From Micropruina sonneratiae (GTDB lineage Bacteria; Actinomycetota; Actinomycetes; Propionibacteriales; Propionibacteriaceae), in contig NZ_JAPDHX010000001.1 in NCBI RefSeq assembly GCF_025972045.1, positions 519,181 to 583,180 on the forward strand: DNA of 64,000 nt, given 5' to 3'. The position numbers were made by a program, and so were the translations under genes. A model generated the notes under the pieces. That model had not been told where the DNA came from. It did not search any database and saw only the letters and a program-made list of their open reading frames with translations. Shown here in pieces: positions 54,184 through 61,974 of this stretch (positions are counted from its first letter, which is position 1; every line of letters starts with the position of its first letter).

Positions 54184-55223
54184 GCGGACCTTTGGTGCTG
54201 GGGATCGAATCGTCCTGCGACGAGACCGGCGTGGGCATCGTCCGCGGGCACGAACTGCTCGCCAACGAGGTCGCGTCGTCGGTCGAGCAGCACGTCCGCT
54301 ACGGCGGGGTGGTGCCCGAGATCGCGTCCCGCGCCCACCTGGAGGCGCTCCGGCCGGCATTGGAGCGCGCGCTGGCCACCGCCGACGTCGACCTGAGCGA
54401 GCTGGACGGCATCGCCGTGACCGCCGGTCCGGGCCTGATGGGGGCGCTGGTGGTCGGGTTGGCGGCCGCGAAGGCGCTGGCGGTCGCGCTCGACAAGCCG
54501 CTGTACGGGCTGAACCACCTGGTCGGCCACGTCGCGGTCGACCTGCTCGACCACGGCCCGCTGCCGCAGCCGTGCGGGGCGCTGCTGGTCTCCGGCGGGC
54601 ACACGTCACTGCTGCTGGTCAACGACATCACCGGCGACATCACCGAGGTCGGCTCGACCATCGACGACGCCGCCGGGGAGGCCTACGACAAGGTGGCGCG
54701 GGTGCTCGGACTGGCCTACCCGGGCGGCCCGGTGATCGACCGGGCGGCCGCCGGCGGCGACCCCGCCGCGATCCGGTTCCCGCGCGGGCTGACCGCAGGC
54801 AAGGACCTGGTCAAGCATCGCTTCGACTACTCGTTCTCGGGTCTGAAGACGGCCGTGTCGCGCTGGGTGGAGACCCGGCAGCGCGACGGCGAGGAGGTGC
54901 CGCTGGCCGACGTGGCAGCCTCCTTCCAGGAGGCGGTGTGCGACGTCCTGACCGCCAAGGCGGTGGACGCGTGCACCCACTTCGGCGTCTCCGACCTGCT
55001 GATCGGCGGTGGGGTGGCGGCGAACTCGCGGCTGCGGTCGCTGCTCGAGCAGCGCACCGCCGAGGCAGGCATCGCGTTGCGGCGTCCGCGGCCCGGATTG
55101 TGCACCGACAACGGCGCGATGATCGCCGTGCTCGGCGCCGAGGTGATCGGCCGGGGGCTGCGGCCCTCCGCGCTCGACATCGGCGCCGACTCGGGACTGC
55201 CGGTCTCGACGGTGCTGGTCTGA
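54180..55223 (+). CDS. tsaD: t6A tRNA threonylcarbamoyltransferase TsaD
   Basis: The 347-residue enzyme transfers threonylcarbamoyl from its adenylate to A37 of tRNA. The opening [14 protein letters not shown], the metal-binding NHLVGHVA, and SGGHTSLLL and [11 protein letters not shown] identify it. It follows rimI with an ATGA overlap, completing the tsaE-tsaB-rimI-tsaD operon. tsaC for the first step is not in the window. Confidence 0.97.
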   Translation: MSGPLVLGIESSCDETGVGIVRGHELLANEVASSVEQHVRYGGVVPEIASRAHLEALRPALERALATADVDLSELDGIAVTAGPGLMGALVVGLAAAKALAVALDKPLYGLNHLVGHVAVDLLDHGPLPQPCGALLVSGGHTSLLLVNDITGDITEVGSTIDDAAGEAYDKVARVLGLAYPGGPVIDRAAAGGDPAAIRFPRGLTAGKDLVKHRFDYSFSGLKTAVSRWVETRQRDGEEVPLADVAASFQEAVCDVLTAKAVDACTHFGVSDLLIGGGVAANSRLRSLLEQRTAEAGIALRRPRPGLCTDNGAMIAVLGAEVIGRGLRPSALDIGADSGLPVSTVLV

Positions 55224-55717
55224 TGCCGTACCGACCCATCATCGGGGTGCTCGGCTACGTGCTGGACGCCACCGGCGAGCGGGTGCTGATGGTGCTGCGC
55301 AGCCGCGACGGCGATGTCCACCAGGGCAAGTACAACGGCCTGGGCGGCAAGCTCGAGGCCGACGAGGACGTCGTCACCTGCCTGCACCGCGAGCTGATGG
55401 AGGAGGCCGGGATCACTGTCACCGCGCAGCGGCTGCGCGGCACCATCTCCTGGCCCGGCTTCGGCGCCGAGGGCGAGGACTGGTTCGGCTTCGTGTTCGT
55501 GGTGGACGCCTACACCGGCGAGGTGCCGCGGCGCAACGACGACGGCCCGCTGGACTGGGTGGAGCGCGACCGGCTGCTCGGCGCCGGCGAGCCGCTGCCG
55601 ATGTGGCCCGGCGACCGGCACTTCCTGCCGCTGGTGTTCGACGACGACCCGCGTCCGTTCCACGGCGTGATGCCGTACACCGACGGCGAGCCGACGGGGT
55701 GGAGCTACCGGCGCTGA
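55223..55717 (+). CDS. Nudix hydrolase, MutT-like
   Basis: The 164-residue protein carries a complete Nudix box: GGKLEADEDVVTCLHRELME followed by EAGI, matching GX5EX7REUXEEXGU. Relatives sanitize 8-oxo-dGTP or hydrolyse nucleotide sugars. TGATG overlap with tsaD places it at the end of the operon. The substrate is not certain, but size and the Met-rich start resemble 8-oxo-dGTP diphosphatases. Confidence 0.9.
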   Translation: MPYRPIIGVLGYVLDATGERVLMVLRSRDGDVHQGKYNGLGGKLEADEDVVTCLHRELMEEAGITVTAQRLRGTISWPGFGAEGEDWFGFVFVVDAYTGEVPRRNDDGPLDWVERDRLLGAGEPLPMWPGDRHFLPLVFDDDPRPFHGVMPYTDGEPTGWSYRR

Positions 55718-55718
55718 G

Positions 55719-56630
55719 TCACCGCGGCCGCGCGTCCGGCGACCCGCCGTTCGTCCCGGCGCGCCCCGCATCCGCCGCCACCGCGGCGATCAGTTCCGGC
55801 CCGACCCGGCAGCAGCCGCCGCGCCCGGACACCCCGCTCCAGTCGATCCCGTGCAGCGACGCCGGCCCCCGCCAGTCGCGCGCGGCGGCGTCCCACACCT
55901 CGCCGCTGTTGGGGTAGAACACGACCGGACGCCGCCCGCCGACCGCGGCGACCACGGCCGCGGCGTCGGCCGGGTCGCAGCAGTTGGCGCCCAGGGCGAC
56001 CACGGCGTCCGACCCGGCGGCCAGGGCGTACGCCTCGGCGGCCGGCTCGCCGAGCCTGGTGTGTGCGCCGACAGTCGTCAGAGACAACCAGGCCGGGACG
56101 CCGAGTGCATCCAGTTCGAGGGCCAGGGCCTCCACCTCGGCCAGGCAGGGGATCGTCTCGCAGGCCAGCACGTCGGCGCCGGCTTCGGCCAGCACCGCCA
56201 GCCGCGGACGGTGCCAGGCACGCAGTTGCCGAACGCTCAGGCCGTAGTCCCCGCGGTATTCGGAGCCGTCGGCGAGACTCGCGCCATAGGGGCCGACCGA
56301 CGCCGCGACCCAGCGCTGCCCGCCGGCCGCCTCGGCGGCCTCACGCGCCAGCCGGACGCTGCGGCGCAGCGCCCGCATGCTGTCGCCGGCGTCGAGGCCG
56401 GCCGCGGCGAAGCCCGACTCGCTGACCTGGTAGGACGCCGTCGTCGCCACCTCGGCGCCGGCGACGAAGAAGTCGGCGTGCGCGGCCCGCACCTCATCGG
56501 GGTCCTCGAGCAACAGCCGGGCCGACCACAGCGAGTCGCTCAGGTCGTGGCCGCGGGCCTCGAGCCGGGTGGCGAGGCCACCGTCCAGCACCACGACGCG
56601 GTCGGCGAGGGCGGCCGGCAGGGTGGTCAC
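55719..56630 (-). CDS. mmuM: homocysteine S-methyltransferase (MmuM-type)
   Basis: The 303-residue protein methylates homocysteine to methionine using a methylated donor such as S-methylmethionine. Zn-binding Cys residues are visible in GANCCDP (near residue 218) and in the GRGGCCRVGP segment near the C-terminus, with VLDGGLATRLE at the start. I place the start at GTG 56630. The frame stays open upstream through an unrelated glpD remnant, so the real start could be in that fused part. It converges with the Nudix gene. Confidence 0.88.
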   Translation of the reverse strand: MTTLPAALADRVVVLDGGLATRLEARGHDLSDSLWSARLLLEDPDEVRAAHADFFVAGAEVATTASYQVSESGFAAAGLDAGDSMRALRRSVRLAREAAEAAGGQRWVAASVGPYGASLADGSEYRGDYGLSVRQLRAWHRPRLAVLAEAGADVLACETIPCLAEVEALALELDALGVPAWLSLTTVGAHTRLGEPAAEAYALAAGSDAVVALGANCCDPADAAAVVAAVGGRRPVVFYPNSGEVWDAAARDWRGPASLHGIDWSGVSGRGGCCRVGPELIAAVAADAGRAGTNGGSPDARPR

Positions 56631-56815
56631 CGGATCATGGTAGTTGTCGTCGGGAGATCGGGTGAACACGGCCGTGTTCAGCGGGAAGTCGCTCTTTCGC
56701 AGCACGATGTGCACGCCCTTGGTCGGCCGGAGACGCCCCGCGGGGGTGTCCGTCTCGAGGGCTCGGGTGCGTTCGGTCCACGGCCCGGTGGCATTCAGGA
56801 TCTGCCGGATGTCAG
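56631..56815 (-). pseudogene. remnant of glycerol-3-phosphate dehydrogenase (GlpD-like)
   Basis: Read leftward in the same frame as mmuM, these bases encode QILNATGPWTER, then a short acidic stretch, RPTKGVHIVLRKSDFPL and TAVFTRSPDDN. The order NATG-W, PxKGVH, LP and AVF matches the FAD-dependent GlpD family just before its catalytic region. Only about 60 residues remain of a protein normally over 500, joined in frame to mmuM with no stop. It is best read as a deletion scar; the rest of this 288-nt gap shows nothing more that I can identify. Confidence 0.7.
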
Positions 56816-56918
56816 GCGATCGGCGGGTTTTCCTTCGGGCGGCCCAGGGGCACGCCGAGGCGTCAGCCGGGCAGCCTCCGAACTGCGCGGCGAAGGGGTT
56901 CGAGCCGGGCGGACCGGC

Positions 56919-57254
56919 TCAGCGCAGGTCGGTCTCCGGGTTCGGCGCGGGCTCGGCCGGCCGGGTCGCCGTGGTGTCGGACGGCCTGCCCGAGGGACGG
57001 TCGGGACCCGCCGGCAACTCCGACTTCGGCTTGCGCGGAAGCCCCAGCGCGTACCCCGCGAGCAGGCCGGCCAGCAGGGCCAGCGAGGCGCCGCCGATCA
57101 TCAGGCCGAGCGGGTTGGCGAACTCGCGACTGCGGATGGCGTCCAGGGCGAGGAACTGGCGCCAGACCTCGAACCCGCCGTAGGAGAGGACGCCGATCGC
57201 GCCGACCAGGGCGAGCGCACCGACGATCAGCAGGATGCGGGCAGGTAGCTTCAT
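56919..57254 (-). CDS. small two-helix membrane protein
   Basis: The 111-residue protein has two membrane helices (about 5-27 and 47-70) and a Pro/Asp-rich cytoplasmic tail. No motif is recognised. ATG 57254 has no strong ribosome-binding site. It is divergent from the methyltransferase gene 51 bases away. A small membrane accessory function is all that can be suggested. Confidence 0.6.
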   Translation of the reverse strand: MKLPARILLIVGALALVGAIGVLSYGGFEVWRQFLALDAIRSREFANPLGLMIGGASLALLAGLLAGYALGLPRKPKSELPAGPDRPSGRPSDTTATRPAEPAPNPETDLR

Positions 57255-57305
57255 GACGGCATCCTAGGTCGACGCGGCGCGCCCGGTGCGGGTAGAACCC
57301 TGGGT

Positions 57306-58538
57306 ATGGACGCAGACGATGCCCGCTGGCTGGTCGGGCCGGACGGCGCTGCCGAGCTCGCTCGCGCCGCAGCCGAGGCCGACCCGCGCTCGCTCGCCGC
57401 AGCCGAGCGGCTGCGTCGACGGCTGCCACCGTCGCGGGCGGCGGTGGTGACGGCCCAGGTGGCGCTGCGTCGCCGGGCCCGGGTCAAGTTCGGGGCGCGT
57501 GCCGAGACGCTGTTCTTCACCCCCGACGGGCTCGAGCAGGCAACTCGGCCCGCGGTAGCCGCGTGGCGTGCCCGTCGGCTGACCGAGGCCGGGGTCACCC
57601 GCGTGATCGATCTGGGTTGCGGGATCGGCGCCGACGCCCTCGGCATGCTAGACGAGGGACTCGACGTGGAGGCGATCGATGCCGACGAGGCCACCGCGGT
57701 ACTGGCCTCGGCGAATCTGGGCAGGCAGGTGACGGTGGGCGACGGCGTCCGGCTGCTCGGGCCGGCCCGGGCCGACACGGCCGTGTTCTGCGACCCGGCC
57801 CGGCGCACCGGTTCCGGCCGCAGCTGGCGGGTCGAGGATCTGAGCCCGCCCTGGTCGTTCGTCCAGCAGGTGTTGGCCGACCACCTCGCCTGCGTGAAGC
57901 TCGGGCCGGGCCTGCCGCACACCCTCATCCCGGACGCCGTCGCGGCCACCTGGGTGAGCGAGCGTGGCGACCTGGTCGAACTGTCGCTGTGGTCGGGACC
58001 GTGGCCGGCCGAGCGGCGGGCCGTGCTGCTTCCCGGTGGGCAGGAGCTGCGCGACCGGGCCGTCGCCGGCGACATGGGTCCCGGCGGCGTCCCAGAGCCC
58101 GGAACGGTGGTGTACGAACCCGATCCGGCGGTGATCCGGGCGGGGCTGGTCGACGTCCTCGCCGACGATCTCGGCGCGCGCCGGGTGCAGCCGGGCCTGG
58201 CCTACCTGACCGCCCCGTCCGCGGTCGCGACAGCGTTCGCGACCGCCTTCGAGGTGCTGGAGGTGCTGGACGCGGGCGAGCGGACGCTGCGCGCCTGGGT
58301 GAGGGCGAACGGGGTGGGCGCCCTGGAGATCAAGAAGCGCGGCCTGGACGTCGACCCGGCCGCCCTGCGACGCCGGCTGAGGCCCCGCGGGCCGAACACC
58401 GCCACGCTGGTGCTCACACCGACCACGAGGGGGGCCCGCACGCTGGTGGTGCGGCGATTGCCCGGCGGGGGAGGGATCCCGGGTCGGGCTCGGGATGACG
58501 AGGTGCCGGAAGGGGATCCCGGGTCGAGCCCGCGATGA
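57306..58538 (+). CDS. THUMP-like domain SAM methyltransferase
   Basis: The 410-residue protein has a class I methyltransferase core with SAM motif VIDLGCGIGADALGML near residue 100 and an FCDPARR motif near 160, matching the actinobacterial family with a C-terminal THUMP-like domain. RNA is the likely substrate but is unproven. The last approximately 25 residues are encoded by two 30-bp copies of an extragenic repeat (58471-58540), so the natural C-terminus probably once ended around VVRRLPGG. Confidence 0.82.
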   Translation: MDADDARWLVGPDGAAELARAAAEADPRSLAAAERLRRRLPPSRAAVVTAQVALRRRARVKFGARAETLFFTPDGLEQATRPAVAAWRARRLTEAGVTRVIDLGCGIGADALGMLDEGLDVEAIDADEATAVLASANLGRQVTVGDGVRLLGPARADTAVFCDPARRTGSGRSWRVEDLSPPWSFVQQVLADHLACVKLGPGLPHTLIPDAVAATWVSERGDLVELSLWSGPWPAERRAVLLPGGQELRDRAVAGDMGPGGVPEPGTVVYEPDPAVIRAGLVDVLADDLGARRVQPGLAYLTAPSAVATAFATAFEVLEVLDAGERTLRAWVRANGVGALEIKKRGLDVDPAALRRRLRPRGPNTATLVLTPTTRGARTLVVRRLPGGGGIPGRARDDEVPEGDPGSSPR

Positions 58539-58540
58539 CG
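58471..58540. repeat. two tandem copies of a GGGATCCCGGG-type repeat
   Basis: Copies at 58471-58500 and 58511-58540, exactly 40 nt apart, share the form GGGATCCCGGGTCG-GC-CG-GATGACG with three differences. The sequence resembles widespread palindromic extragenic repeats. They extend the reading frame of the methyltransferase gene and end eight bases before the convergent MOSC gene. Confidence 0.75.
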
Positions 58541-58547
58541 GACGGAC

Positions 58548-59264
58548 TCAGCCGATGGCGAAGGTCTCGCCCCGCCGCGCGTAGTCGAGCGACTCGGCGT
58601 CCAGGTACGCCTCGGCGGCCAGCACCCGGGGCGCGAGTTCGCGTTGCAGGGTCTGCGACCGGAACAGCAGCCCGATGCTCACCTCGTGGTCGGGCCGGAA
58701 CACCACCTCGACCGGATCGTGGCGCCGCACCACGCCGGGTGTCACCACCGACAGGTACGCGCCGGGCCGGGCCGCCCGGGTGAACGTCTTCAACCAGCCG
58801 CGCTCGGCGATCCAGGCGCGGAAGGTGTTGCACGGAATCCGCGGGCAGGTGACCTGCAGCACGACGGCGTCCGGACCCGAACCGATCCGCCACCGCTCAC
58901 CGATCAGCGCGCCGGTCACGTCCACGCCGAGGGTCGTCAGGTTCTCGCCGAACGCGCCCGACGCGAAGTCGCGGCCCACCTCGGCCCCCAGGGCGTCCAG
59001 GTCTTCGCGGGCGCAGGCGTAGACCGCCTGCACGTCGCCGCCGTGATGCCGGCCGTCACCGATGTAGTCGCCGGCCAGCCCGCTGCGCGAGCCAGGCCCG
59101 AGGCCGCGGGTCACGTCGCGCGGCCCCGGCGCCGCCACCGCCGCAGCGTCGACGGGCCGCTTGTCGATGCCGGTGGTGTTGGCCGGCTTGCCCCGGTCGA
59201 CGGCGGACCGGCCCAGGTTCACCGACAGCACGCTGCCCCCCGCCACGGCGCCGTCCGTCGTCAC
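58548..59264 (-). CDS. MOSC domain protein
   Basis: The 238-residue protein contains a MOSC domain like YiiM, with the conserved Cys in CPRIPCNTF and GAFGENLTT, domains proposed to handle molybdenum cofactor or sulphur. An amine-reducing partner such as the hydroxylamine reductase subunits is not nearby. GTG start overlaps the amylase stop (GTGA), so it is co-translated with that gene. Confidence 0.88.
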   Translation of the reverse strand: MTTDGAVAGGSVLSVNLGRSAVDRGKPANTTGIDKRPVDAAAVAAPGPRDVTRGLGPGSRSGLAGDYIGDGRHHGGDVQAVYACAREDLDALGAEVGRDFASGAFGENLTTLGVDVTGALIGERWRIGSGPDAVVLQVTCPRIPCNTFRAWIAERGWLKTFTRAARPGAYLSVVTPGVVRRHDPVEVVFRPDHEVSIGLLFRSQTLQRELAPRVLAAEAYLDAESLDYARRGETFAIG

Positions 59265-60565
59265 GACGCCTCGCGCGGGATGTACGCGACGTCGTGCTCG
59301 GTGCGGTCCCGGACGGCGATCGCCCAGCCGTGCGGGGGCAGTTCCGACCCGGGTTGCCCGCCGGTGAGCAGCACCTCGCCGGCGGGCAGCGGACGAGGCT
59401 CGTCGGAGATGTTCAACCCCAGCTCGATCACCTGCTCGGGTCCGGCGACCATCACCACCGCGGACTCGTTGGCGAGGTCGCGGGTGGTCACCACGCCGTC
59501 CACCAGCCAGGAGAACCGGCGGCGCAGGGCGATCAGCCGCTGGTACAGCTCGAAGGTGTCGGCGCCGAACGGCAGCAGGCCGTCCGGGGTCTGCGGGAAC
59601 GGTGGCCGGACGGCGTCGTCGCCGCCGTACTGGTCGAGCTTCACCCCGGTGAACCGCTGCTCGTCACCGGCGTAGATCGACGGCACCCCGGGCAGCATGG
59701 TCAGCAGTACCGCGGCGTGCTCGATGTGGCGCCGGTCGGTCAGTTTCGAGCTGATCCGAGTGACGTCGTGGTTGGAGATGAAGATCTGTGGCCGGAAGTG
59801 CTCGCAGTAGCCGCGGTGTCGCTGCAGCGTCCAGTCCAGGCTCCACAGGTTGACGTCGTTCATCGACTGCCAGATGGCGTGCCACAGCTCGTACTGGGTG
59901 ACCGAATCGAGGCCGGACTCGGCCACGAACTCGTCCTTGTCACCGTGGATCACCTCGCCGAGCAGCCAGCAGTCCGGGTAGGCGGCCTTCACCCGCTCGA
60001 CGATCGGACGCCAGGCCGCCGCGCCCGGCGCGTAGGCGGCGTCCAGTCGCCAGCCGTCGACGCCCCGGCCCAGCCAGTGGCACATGATGTCGACGACGAA
60101 GTCCTGCACCGCCGGGTTGGCGAAGTTCAGCTCGACCAGCGGTTCGTGGCCCTCGAACACCCGCGGGTAGCCGTCGACCCAGCGCAGCCAGTCACCCTCG
60201 GGGGTGCCCTCGCCGGCGGCCAGCGCCGCCTGCACCCTCGGATGCTCGCGGCCGAGATGGTTGAACACACCGTCCAGCAGGACGCGGATGCCGCGCTCCT
60301 TGGCCTTCCACATGAGTTCGTCGAAGTCGCCGTCGTCGCCGAGCCGCGGATCGATCCGGTAGTGGTCGAGGGTGTCGTAGCCATGGCTGGCGGAGGCGAA
60401 GACGGGGTTCATCAACATGCCGTTGCAGCCCAGCGCGAGCAGGTAGTCGAGCCAGTTGGTGAGTTGGCCGAGCCGGTGCCGCACCTCGCGGACGGCGCTG
60501 TCCTCGGCGTTGACGAAGCCCAACGGGTAGCAGTGCCACCAGATGACGTGCGCGGTCCAGTCCAT
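59261..60565 (-). CDS. GH13 alpha-amylase family enzyme
   Basis: The 434-residue cytoplasmic enzyme has the GH13 barrel: GVFNHLGREH near residue 100, the nucleophile in GWRLDAAYAP near 170, the acid-base Glu in LLGEVIHGD near 205, and the transition-state Asp in ISNHDVTRI near 270. No signal peptide, so it probably acts on intracellular glucans, maltodextrins or trehalose-related sugars. ATG 60565 has AGGAG upstream; an ATG at 60583 is in frame. Confidence 0.9.
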   Translation of the reverse strand: MDWTAHVIWWHCYPLGFVNAEDSAVREVRHRLGQLTNWLDYLLALGCNGMLMNPVFASASHGYDTLDHYRIDPRLGDDGDFDELMWKAKERGIRVLLDGVFNHLGREHPRVQAALAAGEGTPEGDWLRWVDGYPRVFEGHEPLVELNFANPAVQDFVVDIMCHWLGRGVDGWRLDAAYAPGAAAWRPIVERVKAAYPDCWLLGEVIHGDKDEFVAESGLDSVTQYELWHAIWQSMNDVNLWSLDWTLQRHRGYCEHFRPQIFISNHDVTRISSKLTDRRHIEHAAVLLTMLPGVPSIYAGDEQRFTGVKLDQYGGDDAVRPPFPQTPDGLLPFGADTFELYQRLIALRRRFSWLVDGVVTTRDLANESAVVMVAGPEQVIELGLNISDEPRPLPAGEVLLTGGQPGSELPPHGWAIAVRDRTEHDVAYIPREAS

Positions 60566-60696
60566 CCATCTCCTAGGGTCCACAGGAGTCTATCGAGCCC
60601 GACGCCGGGCGGCTCAACCCCAGTCCCGGAACACGACCCGGCCGACCGCCACGTCGGCGTAGAACACCCTCGGGATCAGGCGGGTGAAGCGTCCGC

Positions 60697-61059
60697 TTAT
60701 CGCCATTCCACCAGTCCCACCAGGTTGCCGTCGGGATCACGGACGAACGCATGCCACTCGTCGGTGCCGGCCGGGCCGAGGGTGTCGTCGGCGTGACTGA
60801 AGATGACGTGTGGTGGCGTGTGCACCTCGATGCCGGCCGTCTGCAGCCTGGTCAGTTCGGCGTCGAGGTCGGTCACCCGCAGGTAGATCGTGGCCGGTGG
60901 GGCGCCGGCCTCTAGCAGGAGCCGGACGCCGTCCAGGCCGAAGAACAACAGCCCCGGCGGGTCGAAGCGCGCGGTCGGTTCCTGACCCAGGAGCAGGCTG
61001 TAGAAGGCGGCCGCGCGGTCGAGGTCTGCGGCGCGCTGGGCCACCTGAACGAGAGTCAT
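60697..61059 (-). CDS. VOC/glyoxalase superfamily protein
   Basis: The 120-residue protein has a single vicinal oxygen chelate domain of paired beta-alpha-beta-beta-beta units (DLDRAAAFYSLLLG and DEWHAFVRDPDGNLVGLVEW). Proteins of this size act as dioxygenases, isomerases or drug-binding proteins as dimers. ATG 61059. It is a single gene; the 130-nt gap between it and the amylase gene shows nothing notable. Confidence 0.88.
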   Translation of the reverse strand: MTLVQVAQRAADLDRAAAFYSLLLGQEPTARFDPPGLLFFGLDGVRLLLEAGAPPATIYLRVTDLDAELTRLQTAGIEVHTPPHVIFSHADDTLGPAGTDEWHAFVRDPDGNLVGLVEWR

Positions 61060-61145
61060 GGTCACATTCTGCGCCTTGTTCCAGCCGTGTTCCATTGGTC
61101 GGGCCCCACTGCCGCCGAGGGGTGCGGCCCTGACAGCATGGAGTC

Positions 61146-61940
61146 ATGCAGCGCTCCGTCACCGCCCAGATCACCGGCACCCTGACCGCCCCGACCGATG
61201 TCGTGTTGGCGATCGCCGTCGCCGACGGCCCGGCCCGCACCGAGACCCTGGGCGTCACCGTCGACGGGGTGTCCGTGCAGGGCACCGAGATCGCGGCACC
61301 GCACGGCGGGCGGCTGCACCTGTTCAGCGGGCTGCTGCCGGGCGCCTTCGCCGTCGACTACGTCGCCACCGTCGACGGCATCGCCGACATCGAGCCGCCG
61401 ACCGACGTCGACCGCATCGTCTACACCCGGCCGAGCCGCTACTGCGACTCCGACAAGCTGATGCCGGTCGCCCAGGCCGAGTTCGCCGGCCTCACCGGCA
61501 AGGAGTTGCTCGACTCGGTCTCGAGTTGGGTCGGCTCGCAGCTGTCGTACGTGTCGGGGTCGTCGAAGCCGATCGACGGCGCGGTCGACACCTACCTGTC
61601 CCGGCAGGGCGTCTGCCGCGACTACGCCCACCTGGTGATCGCCCTGTTGCGCGGACTGGGCGTCCCGGCCAGGCTGGCCGCCGTCTACGCGCCGGGGCTC
61701 GACCCGATGGACTTCCACGCCGTCGCGGAGGCCTACGTCGACGGCGCGTGGTGGGTGGTGGACGCGACCACGCTGGCTCCGCGGCCCAGCCTGCTGCGGA
61801 TCGCGACCGGCCGGGACGCCGCCGACACCGCCTTCCTCAGCACCCTGACCGGCTCGTTGCAGCTGGATTCGATCGTGGTCGGCGCCACCGTCGACCAACT
61901 GCCGACCGACGACCTCACCCTGCTCACGGCCCTGCGCTGA
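61146..61940 (+). CDS. transglutaminase-like cysteine protease-fold protein
   Basis: The 264-residue protein has the transglutaminase core catalytic triad: Cys in GVCRDYAHL near residue 158, His in DFHAVAEAY near 193 and Asp in WWVVDATTL near 206. The N-terminal beta domain (about 1-95) is typical of this cytosolic family. It has no signal peptide. Substrates are unknown; related genes often accompany peptide-tagging or circularly permuted ATP-grasp genes, which are absent here. Confidence 0.88.
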   Translation: MQRSVTAQITGTLTAPTDVVLAIAVADGPARTETLGVTVDGVSVQGTEIAAPHGGRLHLFSGLLPGAFAVDYVATVDGIADIEPPTDVDRIVYTRPSRYCDSDKLMPVAQAEFAGLTGKELLDSVSSWVGSQLSYVSGSSKPIDGAVDTYLSRQGVCRDYAHLVIALLRGLGVPARLAAVYAPGLDPMDFHAVAEAYVDGAWWVVDATTLAPRPSLLRIATGRDAADTAFLSTLTGSLQLDSIVVGATVDQLPTDDLTLLTALR

Positions 61941-61974
61941 CGACCTCCGCACCCCCGGCACTACATTGGCGCCC

